A stretch of DNA of 10,047 bases from NCBI GenBank assembly GCA_028700355.1, contig JAQVSX010000008.1, forward strand, positions 1-10,047. Reading direction: 5' to 3'. A program made the translations under genes and the position numbers. The stretch comes from Clostridia bacterium (lineage in GTDB: Bacteria > Bacillota > Clostridia > Christensenellales > HGM11417). Numbering within the stretch: the stretch's first letter is position 1; the number at the start of each line of letters is the position of its first letter. The notes beneath the pieces are model-generated. The model was not told the origin of the DNA. It made no database searches and worked only from the letters and a program-made list of their open reading frames with translations. Below are positions 1 to 5,493 of this stretch, piece after piece.

Positions 1-1
1 G

Positions 2-244
2 ACTAAGGGCTCATGTTCTAGGGAAATTATTTTCAATGTAGATAGTGAAAATAAATTGGAAAGCTTAAAGTTTTTAGGAGGATGCAGCGGCAATCATCAG
101 GCTTTGTCAAGGCTGCTGGTAGGTAAAGATATAAATTATATCATACAGCAATGTAAGGGCATACAGTGCAGAAACAACACTTCCTGTCCCGACCAGCTTT
201 CTATAGCACTCGAACAATACATAGAAGAAAACCAAGAAGAATAA
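2..244 (+). CDS. TSCPD-domain small protein (TIGR03905-like), 5' partial
   Basis: The reading frame is open from base 2 to the TAA at 242-244, giving 80 visible residues; the true start lies just outside the window. Bases 56-58 (TTG) could act as a start, but the family sequence clearly continues upstream of it (TKGSCSREIIF), so an internal start is unlikely. Features seen are the C-terminal TSCPD signature (visible residues 60-64) and conserved cysteines at visible residues 5, 28, 51, 56 and 62, including GGCSGN. Members of this family are normally about 75-85 residues, so only a few N-terminal residues should be missing. The domain also occurs at the C-terminus of some ribonucleotide reductases, where the cysteines suggest metal binding. 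The function of the stand-alone protein is not known to me. A hairpin terminator follows three bases after the stop. Confidence 0.85.
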   Translation, partial: TKGSCSREIIFNVDSENKLESLKFLGGCSGNHQALSRLLVGKDINYIIQQCKGIQCRNNTSCPDQLSIALEQYIEENQEE

Positions 245-273
245 CATAAGCCGCTATAGTTTTTATGCGGCTT
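243..273 (+). repeat. Direct repeat copy 1 (hairpin-bearing)
   Basis: Bases 243-266 are identical to 1895-1918. After one G/A difference (267 versus 1919) the next six bases, CGGCTT, match again (268-273 versus 1920-1925). That makes 30 of 31 positions identical in the same orientation. The two copies bracket the tcmP and DUF5131 genes. The repeat begins within the TSCPD stop codon and contains the terminator stem. Confidence 0.9.
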
Positions 274-277
274 TTTT
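248..277 (+). terminator. Rho-independent terminator after the TSCPD gene
   Basis: A perfect 7-bp stem, AAGCCGC (248-254) with GCGGCTT (267-273), encloses a 12-base AT-rich loop and runs into six T residues (272-277). This is a classical intrinsic terminator for the gene ending at 244. It also insulates the downstream two-gene unit, which would therefore need its own promoter. The hairpin is part of the sequence repeated at 1895-1925. Confidence 0.85.
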
Positions 278-304
278 CAAATATAAAGAATTCCTTAGAA
301 AAAT

Positions 305-345
305 TATAATTATTTGTTTCATTATGTGCTAATTATTTTTACAAT
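305..345 (+). promoter_or_regulatory. Possible promoter region of the tcmP unit
   Basis: Bases 278-371 are almost pure AT and must supply the promoter, because a terminator lies upstream. Candidates are a TATAAT at 305-310 with no convincing -35, and a TACAAT at 340-345 preceded by TTGTTT at 314-319 with a long 20-base spacer. Neither is a strong match. The AT content makes chance matches likely, so this is a weak call. Confidence 0.3.
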
Positions 346-371
346 AAATTTTATTAGAGGAGATTAGAATT

Positions 372-1166
372 ATGCAAAGATTCGGCGATAATTGGACATT
401 AATTAAGTTAGACATTTTAGAGAAGTACTTAAAATCTTATACTACTGTTATGAAGAATAAAACCTATTTCAACTTGATTTATATTGATGCTTTTTGCGGA
501 TGCGGGGTAAATGAAAAGATAAATAGTCAAGGTTCTCCGTTAATAGCGTTAGATTATAATTTTGATAAATACATCTTTATAGATAAATCTGTTAAATATA
601 TAAATGAATTAAAAAATAATATTAACAAAAATGCTAATCATACAAATAAAAACATATTATATATAAATAAAGACTGCAATAGTTTTATACAGGAATTATC
701 ATTAAATCGTTATGACAGAGGTGTGATTTTTTTAGATCCATATGGTATGGAATTAAGCTGGCATTCGCTTGAATTGATTGCAAAAACTGAAAAATTGGAT
801 GTTTGGTATTTATTCCCTATAAGCGGATTGATACGATGTTTAAAAAAAGACAGGAAAATCCACGATACAATATGCAATAGAATAACTAATTTATTAGGTA
901 CAGAAAATTGGTTGTCGGAGCTTTATCAAGAATCTAAACAATGTAGTATTTTTGATGAAATTGAATACGAAAGGTATAATATTAAAGATGTATTAAGTTA
1001 TGTAAAAAATAGATTAAGCACAATATTTTCGGGAATATGCAATCAGCCCAAAATATTAAAAAATTCCAAAAACTCACAACAATTTGCTTTATTTTTTATG
1101 TGCAGTAATCCTAAAAAGAATGTAACGGATTTAGCATTAAAACTTTCAAATTATATATTAAATTAA
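372..1166 (+). CDS. tcmP: Three-Cys-motif partner protein TcmP, methyltransferase-like
   Basis: A 264-residue soluble protein with the start of the TcmP family: a WT-x-IKLDILEKYL segment near residues 8-20, then YIDAFCGCG (37-45), a Rossmann/SAM-binding-like glycine loop. An acidic strand FIDKS (69-73), NKDC (99-102) and FLDPYG (120-125) follow. DPYG resembles the catalytic (D/N)PPY-type motif of amino-methyltransferases, so a nucleic-acid methyltransferase fold is a reasonable inference. The C-terminus (FALFFMCSNP near residues 238-247, then a final helix) looks naturally complete. The ATG is supported by AGAGGAGA at 356-363, eight bases upstream. The gene lies 15 bases before the DUF5131 gene, the standard partner of this family. 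It is far richer in AT than the flanking genes: 40 G+C in 180 bases hand-counted from 601-660, 721-780 and 961-1020. The biochemical activity and substrate are not established from sequence. Confidence 0.85.
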   Translation: MQRFGDNWTLIKLDILEKYLKSYTTVMKNKTYFNLIYIDAFCGCGVNEKINSQGSPLIALDYNFDKYIFIDKSVKYINELKNNINKNANHTNKNILYINKDCNSFIQELSLNRYDRGVIFLDPYGMELSWHSLELIAKTEKLDVWYLFPISGLIRCLKKDRKIHDTICNRITNLLGTENWLSELYQESKQCSIFDEIEYERYNIKDVLSYVKNRLSTIFSGICNQPKILKNSKNSQQFALFFMCSNPKKNVTDLALKLSNYILN

Positions 1167-1181
1167 TCAGGTAAAAAAAAT

Positions 1182-1901
1182 ATGTTTAGCAAAACAAAAA
1201 TAGAATGGACAGAAAGCACATGGAATCCCATTACCGGTTGTACAAAAATATCTGATGGATGTAAGAATTGTTATGCCTTCAAAATGGCTTTAAGGCTTAA
1301 GGCAATGGGAAACAAAAAATATAGAAACGGCTTCGATTTGACTGTTCATGAAAATGTTTTTAAGGAGCCGTTAAACAAAAAAAAGCCTGCTTTATTGTTT
1401 GTAAATTCTATGTCTGACCTATTTCATGAAAATTTGGATTTTCAAATTATAAAGAAAATTTTTGATGTTATGAATAAGGCTTCGTGGCATACTTTTCAAA
1501 TACTTACAAAAAGGGCAGATATTTTATATGAATATTCAAAATATTTAAACTGGACAAATAATATATGGATGGGTGTTACGGTAGAAAGCCAAAAATATAT
1601 TGAAAGAATTGATTATTTGCGTAAAACAAATGCTGCTATTAAATTTATATCATTTGAGCCATTGTTAAGCAATATAGAAAATATAAATTTGAGTAATATA
1701 AATTGGGCAATAGTTGGCGGAGAAAGCGGAATAGGCGCACGCCCACTTAAAGAGGAATGGGTATTAAATATAAAATCACAAAGCGAATCCCAAGGAATAT
1801 TGTTTTATTTTAAACAATGGGGCGGCTTAAACAAGAAAAAATCAGGAAGATTATTATTAAATAAAACATGGGATGATATGCCGCAGCTAATAAAAACATA
1901 A
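1182..1901 (+). CDS. DUF5131 / phage Gp37-Gp68 family three-Cys-motif protein
   Basis: A 239-residue protein with all the landmarks of the Gp37/Gp68 (DUF5131) family. These are IEWTESTWNPITGC (7-20), cysteines C20, C27 and C30 (CX6CX2C), FVNSMSDLFHE (73-83), FQILTKR (105-111), GVTVE (131-135), ISFEPLL (156-162), VGGESGIGARP (178-188) and YFKQWGG (209-215). The cysteine trio followed by Y-A resembles radical-SAM iron-sulfur binding, but its spacing differs from the usual CX3CX2C, so a radical-SAM chemistry is inference. The family occurs in phages and accessory regions, regularly beside TcmP, as here. The ribosome binding site is poor (only CAGGT about ten bases upstream), so translation may be coupled to tcmP. 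The stop codon lies inside the second copy of the flanking repeat, yet the C-terminus matches the family's usual end. The substrate is unknown. Confidence 0.88.
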   Translation: MFSKTKIEWTESTWNPITGCTKISDGCKNCYAFKMALRLKAMGNKKYRNGFDLTVHENVFKEPLNKKKPALLFVNSMSDLFHENLDFQIIKKIFDVMNKASWHTFQILTKRADILYEYSKYLNWTNNIWMGVTVESQKYIERIDYLRKTNAAIKFISFEPLLSNIENINLSNINWAIVGGESGIGARPLKEEWVLNIKSQSESQGILFYFKQWGGLNKKKSGRLLLNKTWDDMPQLIKT

Positions 1902-1925
1902 GCCGCTATAGTTTTTATACGGCTT
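1895..1925 (+). repeat. Direct repeat copy 2 (hairpin-bearing)
   Basis: The second copy of the 31-base sequence at 243-273, with a single difference (A at 1919 where copy 1 has G at 267). It includes the last codon and stop of the DUF5131 gene and forms the hairpin between that gene and the convergent valS. Confidence 0.9.
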
Positions 1926-1929
1926 ATTT
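1899..1929. terminator. Bidirectional terminator hairpin between the DUF5131 gene and valS
   Basis: TAAGCCG (1899-1905) pairs with CGGCTTA (1920-1926). An inner TATA/TATA pairing (1907-1910 with 1916-1919) extends the stem after a bulged C. The T-tract is interrupted on the plus strand (TTATTTA), and on the minus strand the stem is followed by ATGTTTTTA. The hairpin can serve both convergent genes but is weaker on the plus strand than copy 1. It overlaps the DUF5131 stop codon. Confidence 0.6.
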
Positions 1930-1947
1930 AATATTAGATTTTATAAA

Positions 1948-4566
1948 TTATTTTATACTTTCAATACTTTTACTTAATTGCTCTGTCAGCAGGCTGTATT
2001 TTTCGACTTTCTGTTTTTCTGCTTCTACAAGCTCTTTGGGGGCTTTTGACAAAAAGCCCTGACTTTGCAGTTTGCCCTTTGCACGCATTAATTCGCTTTG
2101 GGCAAGCTTTAATTCCTTGCCCAGCCTAATAAGCTCTTTTTCCTTATCTATAAGCTCTTTTGAGGCTATAATAATTTTACAGTTAGGCAGTACCACGGTT
2201 ATATTGTCTTTATTTTCGTCATCATTGTTAACAAGTATTACATCAGACGCATTTGCAAGCTTTTGAATATACAGTGCGCCCTTTTCAAAAATCTGCTTAT
2301 CGCCAGCGGGCAGGATATTAACTAGTATCCTCTTTGACGGCGGAACATTCATTTCAGAGCGCAGATTTCTTATTGCTCTTATTGTTTCGATAATAATGTC
2401 CATATCTTCGCTGTCTTGCGGATAGTCGAATTTAGGATTGTAAACAGGATACTTTTCAACCATTATGCTGCCGCCGCAGGCAAATAGATTGCCGAAAATT
2501 TCTTCTGTAATAAAGGGTATAAAGGGGTGCAAAAGTTTTACTATTTTATCAAGCACATATACAAGTACCGAAAGCGTGCTGTTTTTTTTCTCAAAATCGT
2601 CGCCGTACAAAACAGGTTTGGTAAGCTCTATATACCAGTCGCAGAAATAATTCCATACAAAATCGTAAATCTTTGCGGCGGCAAGCCCCAGCTCGTATTT
2701 TTCCATATTGTTTACTACATCAACAACAAGTTGGTTTAATTTGTTTAATATCCATTTATCCGCCGAATTCTTGTCTGCATTAAAAATGTCAGGCAGGCTT
2801 TGACCTTCTGCATTAATAATAACAAAGCGGGCGGCGTTCCAAAGCTTATTATTAAAGTTTCTGCAGCCTTCTATTTTTTCATATGAAAAACGCATATCAC
2901 TGCCCGGCGATGTGCCTATCAGCAGCGAAAACCTCAGTGTATCTGCGCCGTATTTTTCTATAATTTCTAGGGGGTCAATGCCGTTGCCCAGCGATTTGCT
3001 CATTTTCCTACCAAGCTCGTCCCTTACTAGACCGGTTATAAGGACATCCTTAAAGGGCAGCTCTTTCATATGCTCTATGCCTGAAAAAATCATTCTGGCA
3101 ACCCAAAAGAATATAATATCATAAGCCGTTACGAGAATATTCGTCGGATAAAAATAATTTAAGTCATCGGTTTTGTCGGGGTAACCAAGCGTAGAAAACG
3201 GCCACAGTGCAGAAGAAAACCAAGTATCTAGTACATCTTTATCCTGATATACATCGCCTTGGCAATCAGGGCATTTTACTATATCTGATTCGCTTACAAT
3301 CATTTTTCCGCAGGCAGTGCAGTAATATGCGGGGATTCTGTGTCCCCACCAAAGCTGACGGGAAATACACCAGTCCTTTATATTTTCCATCCAGTTAAAA
3401 TATATTTTTTCAAACCTTTTTGGTATAAATACGGTTTTTTTGTCTTTTACCGCATCTATCGCAGGCTTTGCAAGCGGCTGCATTTTTACAAACCATTGCT
3501 TGCTTACGATAGGCTCTACTGTTTCGCCGCAGCGGTAACAGCTTCCCACATTGTGCTTATGCGGCTTAATGTTTTCAAGCAAATTTTGATTTTTAAGGTC
3601 TTGTACAATTTTTTTTCTCGCTTCAAATCTATCAAGCCCGTCATACTTTGTGGCGTTTTCATTCATTATGCCGCCGTCGTCCATTACCCTTATAACTTTT
3701 AGATTATGCCTTGCACCGACTTCAAAATCGTTGGGGTCGTGCGCAGGGGTAATTTTCACCGCTCCCGTGCCGAACTGCATATCGACATATTCGTCCGCTA
3801 TTACAGGTATTTCTCTGTTTATTAAAGGTAATATTAAAGTTTTGCCGATAAAAGAAGCGTATCTTTTATCGTTAGGGTTGACCGCTACGGCTGTATCGCC
3901 CAGCATTGTTTCGGGGCGGGTTGTCGCAACCGTAATAAAGCCGCTGCCGTCTTTCAGGGGATACTTTATATGCCATAAAAAAGAATCTTGCTCTATATAA
4001 TCTACTTCGGCATCAGATAAAGCGGTTTTGCAGCTCGGGCACCAGTTAATAATCCTGTCTCCTTGGTATATAAGCCCTTTATTATACAGCTTTACAAAAA
4101 CATGCTTTACCGCTTTGCTGCATTTTTCGTCCATTGTAAAAGCAAGCCTTGACCAGTCGCAAGAACAGCCCAGCCTTTTAAGCTGTTCGATTATCCTGCC
4201 GCCGTATTTTTCCTTCCATTTCCAAGCCCTTTGCAAAAATTCCTCTCTGCCCACATCTGCCTTGGTAAGCCCTTCCTTAGCCATTTGTTCCACTATTTTA
4301 ACTTCTGTCGCAATAGAAGCGTGGTCTGTGCCCGGCAAATATAAAGCTGAAAAACCCTGCATACGTTTAAATCTTATTATTACATCCTGAATACTGTTGT
4401 TTAACGCATGCCCCATATGCAGCTGACCTGTAATATTGGGGGGCGGTATAACAATGGTAAAGGGTTTTTTATTTTTGTCAATAACGGCTGTAAAATAATT
4501 TTTATTTTGCCATTCTTCATATATTCTGTTTTCAAAATCCTGTGGCTGATAAGTTTTAGACAGCAT
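1948..4566 (-). CDS. valS: Valyl-tRNA synthetase
   Basis: A full-length class I aminoacyl-tRNA synthetase of 872 residues that charges tRNA-Val with valine in the cytoplasm. The HIGH-type signature is HMGH (50-53) after PPPNITG. The CP1 editing domain carries [10 protein letters not shown] (215-224), which removes mischarged threonine. The ValS signature [15 protein letters not shown] is at 398-412 and KMSKS at 521-525. Cysteine pairs C176/C179, C343/C346, C416/C419 and C432/C435 are zinc-site candidates. The last 65 or so residues form the lysine/glutamate-rich coiled coil that contacts tRNA. The ATG at 4566 is preceded by GGAG (4576-4573) at normal spacing. It follows the small membrane gene by 15 bases, so it is probably co-transcribed from the promoter upstream of pgsA. 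There is no room for a T-box leader directly upstream of valS. It converges on the accessory cassette at its 3' end. Confidence 0.98.
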   Translation of the reverse strand: MLSKTYQPQDFENRIYEEWQNKNYFTAVIDKNKKPFTIVIPPPNITGQLHMGHALNNSIQDVIIRFKRMQGFSALYLPGTDHASIATEVKIVEQMAKEGLTKADVGREEFLQRAWKWKEKYGGRIIEQLKRLGCSCDWSRLAFTMDEKCSKAVKHVFVKLYNKGLIYQGDRIINWCPSCKTALSDAEVDYIEQDSFLWHIKYPLKDGSGFITVATTRPETMLGDTAVAVNPNDKRYASFIGKTLILPLINREIPVIADEYVDMQFGTGAVKITPAHDPNDFEVGARHNLKVIRVMDDGGIMNENATKYDGLDRFEARKKIVQDLKNQNLLENIKPHKHNVGSCYRCGETVEPIVSKQWFVKMQPLAKPAIDAVKDKKTVFIPKRFEKIYFNWMENIKDWCISRQLWWGHRIPAYYCTACGKMIVSESDIVKCPDCQGDVYQDKDVLDTWFSSALWPFSTLGYPDKTDDLNYFYPTNILVTAYDIIFFWVARMIFSGIEHMKELPFKDVLITGLVRDELGRKMSKSLGNGIDPLEIIEKYGADTLRFSLLIGTSPGSDMRFSYEKIEGCRNFNNKLWNAARFVIINAEGQSLPDIFNADKNSADKWILNKLNQLVVDVVNNMEKYELGLAAAKIYDFVWNYFCDWYIELTKPVLYGDDFEKKNSTLSVLVYVLDKIVKLLHPFIPFITEEIFGNLFACGGSIMVEKYPVYNPKFDYPQDSEDMDIIIETIRAIRNLRSEMNVPPSKRILVNILPAGDKQIFEKGALYIQKLANASDVILVNNDDENKDNITVVLPNCKIIIASKELIDKEKELIRLGKELKLAQSELMRAKGKLQSQGFLSKAPKELVEAEKQKVEKYSLLTEQLSKSIESIK

Positions 4567-4581
4567 TATATTCTCCGTTTA

Positions 4582-4812
4582 TTAAATTAACGAAATCACG
4601 CAGGCAATAACGGTTATGCCTGCGGCAATTCCCTTTAATAATAATGTCATATTCAGTAATTTATCTTTGTATTGTTGACTTTCCGTATCGGAATATTTAT
4701 TTTCTAAAATTTTTTGAGCAATTTTTTTAGCCGAAAAAAGCAGTACCATCGCTAGAGCTGCAACCGCAAGCGCTATAATTACCTTAATGTTGGAAAAATC
4801 GGCAAAAAACAA
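4582..4812 (-). CDS. Small two-helix membrane protein, unknown function
   Basis: A 76-residue product that I do not recognise. Two hydrophobic segments (about residues 11-27 and 56-76) flank a charged loop rich in lysine, glutamate and polar residues (about 28-54), suggesting a hairpin membrane protein with the loop on one side. No signal peptide cleavage site, cysteine pair or enzyme motif is apparent. The start is TTG at 4812, chosen because a perfect GGAGG (4826-4822) lies nine bases upstream and because the frame leads straight into the first hydrophobic segment. The gene sits 16 bases after pgsA and 15 bases before valS, so it is almost certainly in their operon. The spacing and ribosome binding site make it a real gene despite its size; its role is unknown. 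Confidence 0.75.
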   Translation of the reverse strand: MFFADFSNIKVIIALAVAALAMVLLFSAKKIAQKILENKYSDTESQQYKDKLLNMTLLLKGIAAGITVIACVISLI

Positions 4813-4828
4813 GGTATAAAACCTCCGG

Positions 4829-5401
4829 TTAACTTTTAGGAGGCAGCCGCCCTCCCGTCTGTTTATATACGGTTATAGTATAATAAACGGCTGAAGATAA
4901 AGACAAAGCAAGACCTAAAACAAAAAGCGAATCGGCTACAATTTGCAATGTATTTAAATACGGAACAAAAAAATAAAAAATAATGCCAAGGTTAAGGACA
5001 AAGGTAGCCGCCTTGCCAATAAATTTTGAGCTTAGTATAAACTTGCGCTTGTAAAGCAAAGTCCCTGCGGTAACTAAATAAATTTCCTTTATAACATTTA
5101 TTATCAATAATAATGTTATAATAAAACCACCTTCCTGTATTACAAAGCACAGCAGCATAGTATTTAAAAAAAGCTTGTCCGCAAGAGGATCCAATACCTT
5201 GCCCACGTCTGAAACCATATTAAACCTTTTTGCAATAAAACCGTCAAGCAAATCGGTTAAAGCCGCAACCGCAAAAATAATAGCGGGCAGAAAAGGTTTT
5301 TGCTCATAGTACTCAAAAAAAACAAGAACAAGCAGCGGAATAAGTGCAATTCTCAGTAGAGTAAGTATATTTGGTATTGTAAAAAAAGATTTGTTTTTCA
5401 T
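4829..5401 (-). CDS. pgsA: CDP-diacylglycerol-glycerol-3-phosphate 3-phosphatidyltransferase
   Basis: A 190-residue integral membrane enzyme of the CDP-alcohol phosphatidyltransferase family. It joins CDP-diacylglycerol and glycerol 3-phosphate to give phosphatidylglycerophosphate, the precursor of phosphatidylglycerol and cardiolipin. The N-terminus FTIPNILTLLRI (7-18) is typical of PgsA. The catalytic signature is complete in its aspartates (D50, D53-G54, G67, D71, D75), with AK (57-58) where the consensus has AR, a conservative change seen in this family. Hydrophobic segments fit about five or six membrane helices. The length matches usual PgsA proteins. The ATG at 5401 has only a modest ribosome binding site (TAGG, 5410-5407). 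A near-consensus sigma-A-type promoter lies immediately upstream, so the gene probably starts the pgsA-orf76-valS transcript. Another CDP-alcohol transferase of the family is possible but less likely. Confidence 0.9.
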   Translation of the reverse strand: MKNKSFFTIPNILTLLRIALIPLLVLVFFEYYEQKPFLPAIIFAVAALTDLLDGFIAKRFNMVSDVGKVLDPLADKLFLNTMLLCFVIQEGGFIITLLLIINVIKEIYLVTAGTLLYKRKFILSSKFIGKAATFVLNLGIIFYFFVPYLNTLQIVADSLFVLGLALSLSSAVYYTITVYKQTGGRLPPKS

Positions 5402-5416
5402 AGTAACCTAAAATTT

Positions 5417-5445
5417 ATTATAACATATAATGTTTTTTATGTTAA
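5417..5445 (-). promoter_or_regulatory. Sigma-A-type promoter for pgsA-orf76-valS
   Basis: On the minus strand, TTAACA (5445-5440, five of six to TTGACA) is followed after a 17-base spacer by a perfect TATAAT (5422-5417). Transcription would start near 5410, giving a very short leader before the ATG at 5401. AACATA and TATGTT arms (5423-5428 and 5439-5444) form an inverted repeat between the two promoter elements that could be an operator, although in such AT-rich DNA it may be chance. Confidence 0.6.
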
Positions 5446-5493
5446 ACATTTAACTCGGCAATAGATGCAAAAAAGAAATTAATAATGTTAGGG

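Larger units (their letters stand above)
243..1925 (+). mobile_element. Putative terminator-flanked accessory cassette (tcmP plus DUF5131)
   Basis: The unit consists of direct repeat copy 1, an AT-rich promoter region, two co-directional genes and direct repeat copy 2. Its base composition is sharply lower in GC than the housekeeping genes around it. It sits between two convergent conserved genes, the TSCPD gene and valS. No transposase, integrase or terminal inverted repeat is visible, so the mechanism and true boundaries are uncertain. Possibilities include site-specific integration with the repeat as att sites, mobilisation in trans, or recombination between similar terminators. The repeats and composition are seen; mobility is inferred. 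Confidence 0.42.

Noticed and set aside
243..1925. CRISPR or integron attC interpretation of the two hairpin repeats
   Set aside because: There are only two copies, spaced about 1.65 kb apart with genes between them. There is no spacer array, no integrase gene, and I see no attC core features.
4567..4830. A T-box leader for valS, common for aminoacyl-tRNA synthetase genes in Gram-positive bacteria
   Set aside because: Only 15 bases separate valS from the upstream gene, and no T-box sequence is visible there or before pgsA.
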